Positions 1 to 10,909 are shown, numbered from the stretch's first letter. The stretch is DNA of 64,000 bases from Agarophyton chilense (GCA_030374765.1 JARGXX010000111.1:248001-312000); one strand, 5' to 3'. Numbers and translations: made by a program. The notes: generated from the sequence alone by a model not told the origin.

Positions 1-1394
1 AGTTGTAACGCCTTAATCGCAACCTTAAAACAATGAAAAACCTCTCAAAGTCCGCATCTCTAAACCTAATTCCTATTCCCTTCAAGTGGTAGCTACAATG
101 CCAGAGATCCATAAACACTGAACAGCAGACTGTCGTATACTTGCAGAGGTAGACTCCTTGAGAAGTGGAACATATAAATTCCGCATGTTTGGCTTTGTGC
201 CATCGTCGTGAAGGCTCTCCAGCACCCCATTGCTGCGGCAATTCAATACTGTAAGGCTACTACCTTCTATCCCGAAATCAAATCAACATGCCCTGGAGAT
301 GCCGGTATGCCAAAATTAAGCGTGACTCATAATGTGACGCAGTTTCTCAAGATGATTTACGCAGAAGAGACTTATGCAGATATCATAAATAAAGTGTACA
401 TATCGACAACATTGGATGAATAATGGGGATCTAGATACGAATCAATCCATAGCGTTCTGTGAGAAAATGACTAACAAGTACGAAAAGCATGTAGACGTAT
501 AGTTAAGTGTGAAAACGAACTACATCCATTATTGCAAATATCCAAAGTGGTGTATCAAGCAGTTCTAGAAACTCTTCGTGAGCGTACTTCGGCTATGAAT
601 CTAACGCCTTCTTCTTGATATCTCAATAGCTCCTCTAACCCTCGGCTGCGCCATAGGATGACGGATTCTATTTTAACTCGCCCGCGAGAAGCTATGTCGC
701 GTAACTCGAAGGGCAAGGGGTACAGTACTCCAGGAGGGTGTTGGACGCTGTAAGGGACTATCTGTCACTTGGGCGGAAACGAGTCGCTGTGCAATGGGTA
801 GGAGCTGGGGCTGGAGTTATCTCATCTTCATCTGCAAGCAGTGTATCTCCTTCGAAGGTTGAAGAAATTGCGATATGAAAACGGATATTTTAGTCTGTAG
901 TACGTGGAAAACGTCGTGCGTTTGCGATACCGTTCCAGTGCGATTTTGAAAGTACTGGCTTCCCTTCTGTGTTGCTAATTGCTTATCTAAGTGATCATTC
1001 AGGCCATCACTTTCGGACTGCCGTGGAGATTCTGGGACGAATTGGGGAGCAACACTCTGAGGTTGGCGCCCAGTCTCGGCGGTGCCATCACATATATTCC
1101 CAGTCGCGTATTTTGAAGCCTCTGCATCATCACCGTGAGTTTGATTCGCACGTTGGTGGGTACTTCCTAGCACGAAAAGAGTGGTAATGTTCGGGACCAG
1201 CTACCGGGCAGGTACAGGAACTGAAGGTGTCGTGACATTTCTCCTACTTCTTGGACAAGTGTACTTCCGGTCACGCCTAATCGCTTCTTGTATAAGCATA
1301 TTTAAAGCCCACTGTCCCTCTGCCTTTCAAAGGGCCCTGTAGGGCTTTTCTATCTTCGTGCGCAGCTCAACCAAAATGGTAGGGTGTGTATGTT
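1..1394. other. Left flank of chromovirus A, no recognised gene
   Basis: I find no recognisable domain here. Short open frames exist, for example 71 codons at 208-423 (+) and 118 codons at 817-1173 (-), but neither has a motif I recognise and both have the composition expected of chance frames. The five bases just before the LTR (ATGTT, 1390-1394) nearly match the five just after the right LTR (ATGTG, 10910-10914), which fits a decayed target-site duplication. Confidence 0.5.
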
Positions 1395-1841
1395 TGTAAC
1401 GCAGTGACGGGTTAAGTCAGTGCACGGGTCTCGACCGGTGGTAGCGTGGTAGAGAGGGTGCAAAGGTTCGAATCCTTGACGGCGCCACTCCCAGAGTATT
1501 TGGTGCAATAGGTTTGCCTTCACTTCGTAGTCCTACAAATTGAAGCTACGGAAACGATGGCTTGAAGACCAAAGGGTGGAACTAGTATACCAAAGGGGTT
1601 TATTTACTTTCCAGAATGTGCCTACCGTACTCTAAAGGAGAAAAGTCACTCGAGCCAAGATAATAGTACTGGCGAGGCGCTGAGATCTCTCTGGCACTGT
1701 ACTGTTAATCTATTACCCTAATTAAAATAAATCAATAATCTGCATGAGTCCACCTGAGGTCGATTCGTACACGTGTTACCTTCAAGATCTTTCGAGGCCA
1801 GGCAGCTTACCGGGCTTAACCGTTATTATCGCTCCTTCACA
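1395..1841 (-). repeat. 3' LTR of chromovirus A
   Basis: About 447 bp, clearly homologous along its length to 10412-10909 and to both LTRs of copy B. On the minus strand it begins TGTGAAGG and ends GTTACA, so it has the usual TG...CA ends. The plus-strand left edge reads TGTAACGCAGTGACGG. It carries a tRNA-like patch near that edge. Many substitutions separate it from its partner LTR, so the insertion is not recent. Confidence 0.9.
1439..1475 (+). promoter_or_regulatory. tRNA-like patch with A-box-like and perfect B-box sequence in LTR
   Basis: On the plus strand GGTAGCGTGGTAGAG (from 1440) resembles a tRNA D-arm/A box. GGTTCGAATCC (1465-1475) equals the RNA polymerase III B-box consensus and can fold as a T-arm (AAGG, 7-nt loop, CCTT). 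The two boxes are much closer together than in a complete tRNA, as if the anticodon arm were absent. The same patch occurs in the other three LTRs. Its direction is opposite to gag-pol and the same as the antisense reading frame. Polymerase III activity is inference only. The first run of four T downstream is at 1886-1889, just outside the LTR. Confidence 0.6.
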
Positions 1842-1843
1842 TA

Positions 1844-1855
1844 TCTCCCTCCTTA
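1844..1855 (-). other. Polypurine tract of chromovirus A
   Basis: Immediately inside the left LTR the minus strand reads TAAGGAGGGAGA. A purine run at this place is the usual plus-strand DNA primer site of LTR retroelements and fixes the minus-strand orientation. Copy B has a weaker equivalent (TAAGAAGGGTG) just inside 21541. Confidence 0.65.
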
Positions 1856-2203
1856 GGATTCGACCGTCACGGCGAATTCCAGATGTTTTCATAAATGCTC
1901 CAGGGGACGCGTGCTCTGTATTGCTCTCGGTACCATTGGGGGCGACGGTACGTCGCGTTGTTACCGCCTGCTTACCGCCTGCGGGGATGCGGGGATGCGT
2001 GGGCTGACCATTTGCGACGAAGGGCAATTAATTTGCCTAAGGATTGAAACTGTCACGCGCCGTGTGCGCTGGCCAAAGCTGCCTCGCCGGCGTATTCCTC
2101 GCTTTGACTTGCCGAGACTGTTCATTGGTTCTTCCTTCGTCTCTTTTCTTCCCTTGGCGACCCCCCGCGCTTCATCCACCGTGGTTCACGTCTGTCAGTC
2201 CGT

Positions 2204-4165
2204 TTGGGTCAACTCCGTTACTTCGTCTTTCCCTCGGGGAACTTTTCGATTGGTTGCTCTAGATGCCTAAATCACCGTATAACAACCCAGAGGGAGGCTC
2301 TTCGAGATAAGAAGTGGCCTACGAGCATCCGGGGGACCGCTATGACCATACAATCGAAAGAAACCTGCGGGCGGTGCGTCATGCCGTTCTTCCGTCTTCA
2401 GTGGAAGAATACCAAAGGTTTTGTTACATTTATGTCGACACCCGAAGGTTTGCCAAGATACCCGACTTCTAGAGGGGCAGCAATAACGCGCGCAGCGTCT
2501 CGTGGTATAAAAAAGGGCTGCATTGTCCTGTAGATCCATGTTCGACGACGCGAGGTCGAATACTCGTCCAAGCGGACATGCCGTACGTCCGCTGCGAGGA
2601 AGAAGCCGACTACCAGTTCAGTGTGAAAAAACTGCTTTCGGACCTATACAACGACTTAGTTTCACATCATGTGCGCTTTTCTCTGGCTGGTCACAACCTC
2701 TTGGCGTTTATGTGCTTCCAGCCACCGTACGACCACCTCTTCTGGATGCCCAACTGGGTCTCTTGGAACGAGATGTACGAGCCCGATGGTTCTCTGCGTC
2801 AATCCCCGGGGTTCTTTTTATGTTAGCACCAAGGTAGAGTTCCACGACATGAGCGCCGTCAAACGCCTTCCGTTGCACCTTTCCCTACGCAAATAGGGTG
2901 AGCACCAGTGGGTCATGTATTGGCGTGTCTCGGCGCTCCTTCTCATTCCCACGCCGTCCGAGGTGGCGTACCAATCGTCCCAACTCATGGGCGCTGTCCA
3001 TGACCGAAGGTTCTGGCTGTCCTGGCAGGTTCTCTCCATCGAGTTCGGCTTGATATCCCTTATAACCTTTCTGGATAACGCGAAACACGGATTCAGGGGT
3101 GATGTCCGCTCGGAGGATTGGAGAATGTGGTGTGATGAGAACAAAAGCAGTCCTCGAGGTCGCCTAATCCCGCTCCTGGACAACATGATCCGTTTTGTAA
3201 GGAATCTTAGCATACAAAACATCGTCCGTAGGAGTCAGTTCGACGTCGAGGAGACCGAGGCACTTTTAGATCTTGCCCTACAGGTGGAGTGGGGCAAGAC
3301 TCCCGGTTTCCTTTGGTATGACTGGGATACCGACTCATTCACGCCGATACCGCTGCATCCGCAGGGTCGGGACGACGCCCGTGCCTATCCCGCCAACCCC
3401 TTGAAGAATCAACCATCGGACATTCCAAGGCGTCATTTGCCCGAATACTATCCGAAGGCAATCCGTTTCGATCCTCTTTGCTTCGAGCCTGTTGTGGAAG
3501 CCGCGTCGTTAGTTCCTGCTGGTATGTCCGACGGAGAAACCTTTGGTGAAGATCCCTTCGACTTACCCGTGGAGGGAATTCTTCCTCATGTAGAGTCCGT
3601 CGTTGTATTGCCGACCGGTTCTCTTCCTTCAGCTCCTCCAGTCGCTGCTTCTCAGGATGAGCTCTCGTATGAACCGCCGGTCGCCCAAGTGACTCTTCCT
3701 CCTGGCGAAGTTACTGTCGAAACCGAAAGTCCTATAGGATAGGCACTTGTTCAGACGTCCACCGGGGACGTCGAAATCGCTCCGTCCTTTCCGTTTGTCC
3801 ACTTTACTGCTTCGGTCATGGCTGCCACCGCGGATCTCCGTGATGTCTGCCGTAACGTTGGTATCACGGCCTCGATGGACATTGCGACACTCGTTAGGGA
3901 AGGCTGCTCCTGGACGCGTTGCTCGGCTCGCTACGCCGCGGTTGTCCAACATGGTCAAAAACTGCAGACCGCCTTTGTCAATATCCTGCAGCAGAATGCG
4001 CAGGAGATGTCCCAGAGGGTTACTGCCGACCTGGATGCCCGATATGGCCTCAATTTGAGTGACTGGGAGGTTTCCGATAGTGACAATAGTTCCTCAGGAG
4101 AATCTTCTCCGAAAAAGCCTGCTCGGCTCGCTGGGGCCGGTTATGGTAGTCCAGTGGGCTCCTAA
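2204..4165 (+). pseudogene. Antisense reading frame between pol and 3' LTR of chromovirus A
   Basis: A long frame runs on the strand opposite to pol and ends about 250 bp before the convergent end of pol. Visible pieces: 2204-2533 (frame 2, with CGRCVMPFF), about 2473-2826 (frame 1), 2915-3742 (frame 2, 275 codons) and 3743-4165 (same frame, after one TAG at 3740-3742). The breaks are two frameshifts, TAG at 2894-2896 and TAG at 3740. The stop TAA at 4163 aligns with a sense codon (TCG) in copy B, so the ancestral frame ran further. The product would have aromatic- and leucine-rich segments in the first half, a Pro/Val/Glu-rich middle, a Gln-rich stretch (about 3960-4010) and an acidic Ser tail. 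I recognise no domain. Antisense frames at this position are known in some plant Ty3/gypsy elements; relatedness to those is untested. Confidence 0.6.
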
Positions 4166-4412
4166 GGTGACCCTAGTCCCGGTTTCGCTCCTGCAAGTTT
4201 CGATGATTACGACGGAGTTCCTCCTGCGCCACCCCAGCGAGTTCTGTTGGTGTTCGGAGCGCTTCCGCGAACCTTGACGTCAAACCGAGGGCTATTAGGC
4301 TTCTGTTAATTGTTAAATTAATTAATTCTTGTGCTTTCCAAAGGTCGTTCTTGTATCTCAAATGTGCGTGCCCCCGGACGTCGTCCCCTCTTGAGAGCGT
4401 CCCGGGTCTTTC

Positions 4413-5042
4413 TCAGGTGTCCAGGTGTCTCCAAAAAACTGACTGAGTTTGGTCTCTGATGCGGGAGCTACGACGAACCGTCGTGCTCCGGCGAACTGCC
4501 GTGTCAAAAGGCGGTTTTGAAGGCGTTTTTGGATTATTCGGGTCAATGGTTTCATTATTTGGACCAATGGTTGCCTCCTCCTGAAGGTTCTGCTCCGAGT
4601 GGGTGATTCTGCGCCAATATCGGGCGATAAAATTTGCTGGAGTTGTTTGGGGCTCTTGCCAATTATCTTCGTCAGTTGTGTAGGCGAACCAACGGACGCG
4701 ATAGCGCATAGTTCCATCTTCTCGCATACCGTCGAAGATGATGAGATCGATCACATATTCCAGTTGGTGTTCATCCTCTGCAAGGCAAGTGTGGTCCAGA
4801 GGGGCGAATCCACCAGAGTCGGTGGGGAGCGATGAGTCATAGTAGTTGGCATAGACCTTCGTGTCCGTGGGGCTAGTCGAGTCCTTGGAAGCTGTCTTAG
4901 GGGGTGTGGAGACTTGAGTGTCAAGCTGAGGTCGTGGTGCTTCCGTTGGGCCAGCGGTCTGGGACGTTCGTGGTCCGGAGGAACTGTGAGCTCGTGTCAC
5001 GCGGTCAATAGTCACAGTGTCCTGTAGGCCGTCAATGAGCAA
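4413..5042 (-). pseudogene. pol: Chromovirus A Pol C-terminus with chromodomain
   Basis: A 209-codon open stretch forming the end of integrase. The segment around 4620-4775 matches a chromodomain: an EYVIDLIIF start, a YRVRWFAYTTDEDNWQEP core (compare the family pattern Y-x-V-K-W-x-G-Y...E-x-T-W-E-P) and a following helix. Chromodomains of chromoviruses are thought to steer integration to marked chromatin. The glycine usual in the WxGY motif is alanine here. The preceding 80 residues are Ser/Thr/Pro-rich linker. Copy B has the same domain with WVGYKPEEDTWQEP. Confidence 0.85.
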
Positions 5043-5465
5043 AATGATGGTGTCATCATTGGCCTTTAGGACTTTGTATGGTCCCGTAGAGCTGGGTAAG
5101 AGCTTCCGCGTAGTGTCCTCGAGTTTCTCACTCTCCTTTGGTGGCCGGTGCAGATAAACCAGATCTCCTTTCCCAAAGGTCGGTGTGTTCCAAACAGCTT
5201 TGTCGAAATTGCACTCGTAGCGCCGTTGGGCTTTGGTTAGTACAGTTCAGACCGATTGGAGAACGCGGTAAATGCGTCGGCGCGAGTAGCGCTTCGCAAG
5301 GGCCTGGGTCATTCCTTCGGTTATGTCTTGGGGTAGGATAGACTCCTGAAGGTCAACAGCTATCGGGGGCGGCGCTCTCGTTAGCGTTAAGTCGAAAGGC
5401 GTTGTCGCTGTGGAAGCGTGCACCTGCGTGTTGTAGGCATAAACCTGTGGCTCAACGTATTCGTC

Positions 5466-6420
5466 CTAGTCCAAGTGGTGCTCCGAAACGTAGTGCGCCA
5501 ATCGGTCTAGAAGGGTGCGGTTGAAGCATTCGGCTTGGCCCTTGGTTTGCGATTGGTACGCCGTGGTGGTCACATGTTTGATACCTAAGGTATCACAGAC
5601 ATGCGAGAAGAATTTGGATACAAACTGGCTGCCGCTATCCGTAAAGAGGTAGAGTGGCATGCCATATGGATATACCCAGTGAGACAAGAAGGCCGTGGCG
5701 ACATCCGTGACCGTTGTATTTCCTCAGGGTAGGGCTCGGGTAAGTTTGGTAAACCTATCGGTTATAACCAAAACAAACCGTTTTCCATGGGACGACTTAG
5801 GCATAGGCCCAAGTATATCCATTTCGACAAACTACATTGGACCTGCGGCAGGGAAGAGCTTCAGTTTGGCCTGATGGTTGGCGCGAGACCCTCGGATCTG
5901 TGCACACGATGCACAATTCCGTGCGGTTTTCCATAGGTCCTGTACCAGTAGTGGCCAGTAGAAGACCTTTCTTAGGGTCTCGTGCATTCATCTGCCGCCA
6001 GGATGAACAGCCAAGGGGGAAATGGGCGAGGTATAGGAATCGCGCCCTGAGCGAAGTTAGTATTACCCGTTGGAGTGCGCCATCCAGCGGTGAGCGGCGA
6101 CATAGTAGTCCAAATCGGTCATACTCGAAAAGGCACCCTGGAGTTCCTACGAATTGGGCTGTTTCCTTGCAGTATTCGTCTTCGACCAACGCCTGTAGGA
6201 GTTCCTCAATAGTTATGGGGAGGAGCTCTTTTACCTCCGGAGTTATCGCATTCACCTGAGGTCGTGCCGAATTGGGCAGTACTGTCTCCCAGTCCAATAG
6301 GTATATTTCGTTTTTCTTTACCTCAGGATCCTCTGATTGCACCTTACCGATAAGTTCATCTGTTTCCGTGTAGTCTTGAGGTCCATCATCTGTAAAGTGG
6401 GTGAGAATTAGGTCGTCCAA
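5466..6420 (-). pseudogene. pol: Chromovirus A integrase (N-terminal and catalytic parts)
   Basis: Minus-strand remnants of a retroviral-type integrase that would insert the cDNA into the genome. 5797-6420 holds the end of the RNase H linker and the N-terminal zinc-binding region (remnant CIVC). Next come an EMDILGP-like stretch with the first catalytic Asp (about 5800-5825) and LVITDRFTKL (about 5740-5770). 5466-5687 has FTDSGSQF with the second catalytic Asp and QAECFNRT with the catalytic Glu. A stop separates the two stretches near 5725 and the frame shifts at least once, so no functional protein is encoded. Confidence 0.85.
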
Positions 6421-6967
6421 TCGGGTGTCGTCAGTTCCGTCGATAATGATTCGCGAGAGGGCATCTGCTGCCTGGTGCTTGATGCCTGGCCTACTGGTTA
6501 TCTTGTAGTTCTATTGTGACAGCCTGAAGCGCCACCCAGCGAGGCGACTCGATGCATTGGTCATATTGAGTAGCCATCGGATTGAGTCATGGTCTGTCCT
6601 AATGGTAAACCTGGTTCCCTCGAGATACGGACGGAGTGTCAATATGGACCATACGATGGCTAGACATTCCTTTTCGGTCGTACTGTAGTTTCGCTCCGCG
6701 CTGTTGATCGTTCTGCTTCAGTAGCTAATAGGTCGATAGTCCTTCGGTGACTCCTGTTCCTGTAGCAGTGCACAACCCACTTGGACATCAAAGCCATCTG
6801 TTTCCAGAACGAAATGCCTATTGGGCTTTGGTAAGGCCAATATGGGTGGGTTCAGCAATTTGTCCTTTAGGGTCTGATTCGTACTGATCGTCCGTAAAGG
6901 CGTCTAACTCCGAAAGTGTTCCCTTCTTCAGAATTGCGTTGAGAGGGGCGGAGATCTTGGCAAAACC
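6421..6967 (-). pseudogene. pol: Chromovirus A RNase H
   Basis: Lies between RT and integrase as expected. In broken frames the minus strand shows SRTINSAERNYSTTEKECL (about 6670-6720), TIRTDHDS (about 6580-6605) and, further on, the GIKHQAADALSR end of the domain (about 6450-6490). These are the conserved acidic and 'ADALSR' motifs of Ty3/gypsy RNase H, which degrades the RNA strand during reverse transcription. In-frame stops (for example near 6720) interrupt it. Confidence 0.75.
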
Positions 6968-7768
6968 TTAAACGAACCGTCGGTAAACATTGCACAAGCC
7001 CACGAAGGATCGTAGTTCCGTGTGGGTCCTAGGAGGCTTAGCCTGGCGAAAATCATTCGTGGTCCGTGTGGCCACCTTTTGCTTTTCTGGGAGGACGACG
7101 TGACTAGGAAAGTCCACTGAGACCTGCCATAAAGTGCATGTGCGGAGTTTCAGTAATACTGCAGCGTCTTGTAGGATTGCTAGCACCTTGTTCACGTGGC
7201 GAAGGTGTTCCTTTACGGTCCGTGAGAAGAAAATAACGTCATCCAAATAAACCAGGGCGAACTTCCATTTGACTCTGGACAGTAAAATGTTCATTACCCG
7301 TTGGAACGTGGCTGGGGAATTCTTCAAACCAAAGGGCATGCGAGTAAATCTGAACAAACCTTCATGGGTGGTAGAGGTTGTCAGCGGTCTCGCATCTTCG
7401 GCCAAAGAGATTTGCCAGTATCCAGAGTTAGAGTCCAGTGTGGTAAATACGACAGCTTCGCGTAAGGAATCCACACAGTCGTACATGCGGGGTGTCTGGT
7501 ATAAGTCCCTCATGGTTACTGCGTTCAGCTTCCTGTAGTCGACACAGAACCTGACGGAGCCATCTTTCTTTGCCACAAGGACAAGGGGCCTTGCCCATTC
7601 GGATTGGTTTGAAGGCCCCGGCTTTATGACTTGAGCTTTGCGCATCTTTTCCATCTGGTCCGCAACAATTTCCCAACCTTTACGGCCAGTACGGTATGGG
7701 TGCTGGAACTGTGGTCTAGTATCATCCTGAAGGTAAATGCGGTGTGTAGTGGCTCTGATTGTGCCCAA
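6968..7768 (-). pseudogene. pol: Chromovirus A reverse transcriptase
   Basis: An open stretch of 266 codons with the ordered RT motifs: VLVAKKDGSVRFCVDYRKLN, FTTLDSNSGYWQI, MPFGLKNSPATFQRVM and the catalytic VYLDDVIFFS, then the thumb/connection segment ending at FVGLCNVYRRFV. Of all the pol domains in copies A and B this is the best preserved, and the YLDD box is intact. It copies element RNA into cDNA inside virus-like particles. Frame breaks occur on both sides. Confidence 0.92.
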
Positions 7769-7777
7769 TCTACCTGA

Positions 7778-8735
7778 TCACATGGCCTGGTATTCCCTGA
7801 GAAGATAAAGTACCTGGGGCCTATAGGATTCGAATTCTTCGCCGATGGCGACCGTCCCCTCCCAAGAGTCGACGTCCTCGTCGGGAGTTGGCGTCGCAAG
7901 CTCATCCATTTGGGTCTCCATAATGGCCACGGGCGCGGATAGAGTGATACCAATCACTGCACCTTTGAGTACCGGCACGCGTTTATCTCGGAAGTTGCTG
8001 ATTGTGGCCAAAAAGGACCTGTGGGGGTGGATGTTTATTACTCCATTGGCCATCAAGGTAAGGTGCTTCAGGACCGTTTCGAGTGGCTCTGAATCTTTAC
8101 GAGACCTGAGGACTGGGAATGGACCGATACAGCGATTTGGTTCATCGGCGGTATCGCTATGCCCTTTGACAGGCGAACCATATCGGTCTTCGGGTTTTCG
8201 GAGACATCCGCTCGTTTGCGGTTAGCTTCTGGCCCTGGGAATGAACCAGTTCTGAAGATGGAAAGTGCGCTGTAAAAAGCGACTTTTCTAAGGCCTGGAT
8301 AAATGGCCTTAATGTACGTTAGAGGAAGGAGGTCCCTTGGATTACGTCGGCGCCCGAGTTAAGACATAAAAGAAACCACGTGCGTACTTTGAATTGTCCT
8401 GCCTGGGGGTAAAGGGGTACTACCGCTTTAATTTCCATTGATATACGAGACGCATCGGTAATACTTGGGGTCTTCCTTGCCTGAACGAAATCTTGCCAAC
8501 CCAGTGAGAGCAGCTTAGGATGGACCAAGTTGGGACCAGCGCCTGTGTCCAATACAGCTGTGGTCACTCGAGAGTTGTTGGAACGAAGTCCTACGGTTAC
8601 TCGAACTTTATAGTTCTCTTTCCTGAAGATACAGACGGGGTCGTTACTGTGTTCCAATTGTGGATCATCCTGAGTGGTCCATTGCGGATGGTGTGTATTG
8701 GGAGGTGAGGAGCTCTTAGGCTCATGACCGTCCAA
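7778..8735 (-). pseudogene. pol: Chromovirus A protease and protease-RT linker
   Basis: 8319-8735 (138 codons) contains TTAVLDTGAGPNLVHPKLL, the aspartic protease DTGA active site that cleaves the Gag-Pol precursor. A second conserved protease-like stretch follows (FKVRTWFLLCLNSGADVIQG). After a gap with stops, 7778-8056 is the linker to RT, also present in B as a 112-codon frame (26166-26504). The active-site triad is intact, but the gene is not continuous with RT. Confidence 0.82.
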
Positions 8736-9049
8736 TTGGTTGAAGCAGGGGCTTAAAGAGGGACTATTTGCCTCGAGTCGTCCCTCCAGGAGTTTTCCAA
8801 TGGAGATTCCGTTTCTTTCTTAGGATAGGGTTCTTCCACGGGGTCGTCCATAAGATCTACAATGGCGTGGACCTATGGGGCTTTGATCGGAGTATCCGGA
8901 GATGTGGCATAGCGTGAGCTTCCAGGGGTCTCTGTGGTTCGTTTCTGTGCCCTGTTGGACATTCCTTCGGATCTCCGCACAGGGTCATTCTCTTTCTTTA
9001 GGTATAGGAGGTTTTTGCATGCGTCCTCAGGCAGATACCTCGTACCGTC

Positions 9050-10287
9050 TCAAATTTGGGTATAAAGGTTTTGATGGCAGGCCGTATGGAAAAAACTGAG
9101 AAATCTAAGGACAGCAATGTGATCGGAACCCGAGAACTTCTCCTTAATGGTTAGTTGCATCCGTTTGACCCATTTAGCTACTCTGCAAGCCACCGAACCA
9201 GAATATTTCGCGGACCTGTCGGCCAGCCGATAATTGCAGTAGTCGAGAACCTTAAGGAATTGTTCGTTGGTTGTTGTCAGTTTTCTGAGGCCTTGAACGG
9301 CAGCCTCATTCACATCGGAGTCGGTAGTTTCTGTTGAGGCCGATTCTGATCCGCTTGTGTCCAAATGATCTCTTCTCTTACTTCTTCTATGCTTCTTTCT
9401 ATGGTGGTTACTTCTTTTCTTTCGAGCGGAGTAGGGACCAGAAGGATCGATCTCTCTATCAGATCCGATGCAGGCCTGAGGTTGCTGTACCTCATATAAT
9501 CCGTCGGGTGGGACCAGAGGTCTTTCTTCCAGACGCAGAGCTTCTCTTCTGCTCCTCGCTTGTCCCTCCCTTGGATTCTATTGATGGGCAACCTGTCTTT
9601 CATCTAGACGCAGAGCTTCTCTTCTGCTCTTAGATTGGCCCACCATGGGGTTTCCCTGATGGTATTCCCTGCGAGGGGCGGATAATTCCGCCGCTGCTGG
9701 GAGTTCGGTAGGGGGTTGCCCTATGGCGATCGGATGGCTAATTTGTGGTGGGGTGATCTTAGGGACCAATTTGCCTGGCTGACGGGTGAAAGCTCCTTGA
9801 ACGGCCTGTAGGAGGGAGTCTATGAATAATTCAGACTCCAATACCTTAGGGATGATTTGAGCGATGAGATAATCCGTATGGTCAGCGATCGCCGTAGCGA
9901 TCCGCACGTCTATAATGGAATCCACGTGGGTTAAGCAGAGCTCACGGAGACGAGGCCAGAGAAGGTCGGCAAGACGTGTGGGTAGGTTTTCTCGTTTTCT
10001 CGAATTCCTTCGGTCTGGGGGGTTTCTCCTTAAGGTGTACCTGGCGTAGAGGTGCCCTTTATGAAGAGTTCTCGTAAACGCGCTGCCACCGTGACCGTGG
10101 GTTCTCTGCGAATCCTTTCAGAGTTGTCCAGTGGGGTCAGTACTTCTTGTGGCTCGATCCTTGTGATCCTGCTTTCGCTAGCGGTTTCAACCTGAAAGTC
10201 AGGCGACACCACCGGCGTCGTAGTCGCACTTTGTCTTGCCGTAAAAGTCCTATGGTCGGGTCGGTCGGATGCGTTTCCTGCATCCAT
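9050..10287 (-). pseudogene. gag: Chromovirus A gag, capsid region deleted
   Basis: Four minus-strand pieces: 10030-10287 (start MDAGNASDRPDH, shared with copy B MDAGNTPNRRDQ), 9578-9925, 9310-9603 and 9050-9364 (MDTSGSESASTETTDSDVN, shared with B). Gag builds the virus-like particle. At about 9060 the sequence jumps, relative to B, across roughly 730 bp (27441-28169 in B) that encode most of the capsid domain. The shared N-terminus and the common start codon support 10287 as the true start. Stops and frameshifts separate all the pieces. Confidence 0.75.
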
Positions 10288-10411
10288 AATGGCGATTGCT
10301 TCTGTACTTCTTGTCCGTTGGGGAAGTAAATCAAAGGTTAGAATCCGGAAAATTCTTCGTTCCAGTGGTGCGTCGAATTATTCCAAAGGTTTCTAAGTCG
10401 GAAGGCTAAAA

Positions 10412-10909
10412 TGTAACGCAATGAAGGGTTAATTCAGCGTACGATTCTCGATTGGTAGTAGCGTGGTAGAGCGGGTCCAAAGGTTTGAATCCTTGACGGC
10501 AGCTTTCTAAGAGTACTTGGTGCAATGGGCTGGCGATTACTGCGTATTCCTATAGGTTGGAGCTACGGAAACGATGGCTTGAAGACCAAAGGGAGGAACT
10601 AGTATACCAAAGGGGGTTATTTAATATCCTAATGGTGCCTCCCGTACTCTAAGGGAGAAGCGTCACTCGAGCCAAGGAAAAAGTACTGGCGAGGCGCTGA
10701 GATCTCTCTGGCACTGTACTGCTAATCTATTACAACAATAAAAAATTAAATTAATATTTTACATGAGTCCACCTGAGGTCGACCCGTACACGTATGACCT
10801 GCAAGATCGACGGCCCGGCGGCTGACGTCGACCCGTACACATGTCACCTGCAAGATCCTTCAGGGCCCGGCGGCTTACCGGGCTCAAGCGTTATTATCGC
10901 TTCTACACA
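10412..10909 (-). repeat. 5' LTR of chromovirus A
   Basis: Partner of 1395-1841. It is about 50 bp longer because of a tandem duplication: 10778-10826 and 10827-10877 both begin GTCGACCCGTACAC and end in CGGCGGCT. The T-arm box is GGTTTGAATCC here (10482-10492), one change from the other LTRs. Plus-strand left edge TGTAACGCAATGAAGG. Confidence 0.9.
10453..10492 (+). promoter_or_regulatory. tRNA-like patch in 5' LTR of chromovirus A
   Basis: Same patch as at 1439-1475: TAGTAGCGTGGTAGAGCGGG followed by GGTTTGAATCC. The B box carries one C-to-T change. In this LTR the patch points out of the element's 5' end, towards 10910 and the right-hand flank. Confidence 0.5.

Larger units (their letters stand above)
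1395..10909 (-). mobile_element. Chromovirus A: Ty3/gypsy LTR retrotransposon with chromodomain
   Basis: Two diverged LTRs (1395-1841 and 10412-10909) bracket gag and pol remnants reading on the minus strand in the order Gag, protease, RT, RNase H, integrase, chromodomain. That order (RT before integrase) defines Ty3/gypsy, and the C-terminal chromodomain places it among chromoviruses. A polypurine tract next to the left LTR confirms that the left LTR is the 3' LTR. The element is defective: pol has several stops and frameshifts, and about 730 bp of the Gag capsid region seen in copy B is missing. Between pol and the 3' LTR lies a long reading frame on the opposite strand. Possible 5-bp target duplication: ATGTT/ATGTG. 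Confidence 0.93.

Noticed and set aside
1439..1480. A functional tRNA gene at the GGTTCGAATCC motif.
   Set aside because: The D-arm-like part and T-arm are only about 10 bp apart with no anticodon arm, and the sequence repeats in all four LTRs, so it is an LTR feature, not a tRNA gene.
5837..6259. A 140-codon plus-strand frame opposite the integrase of chromovirus A.
   Set aside because: It lies over integrase coding sequence and has no equivalent long frame in copy B; treated as a shadow, unlike the 2204-4165 frame, which lies outside pol.
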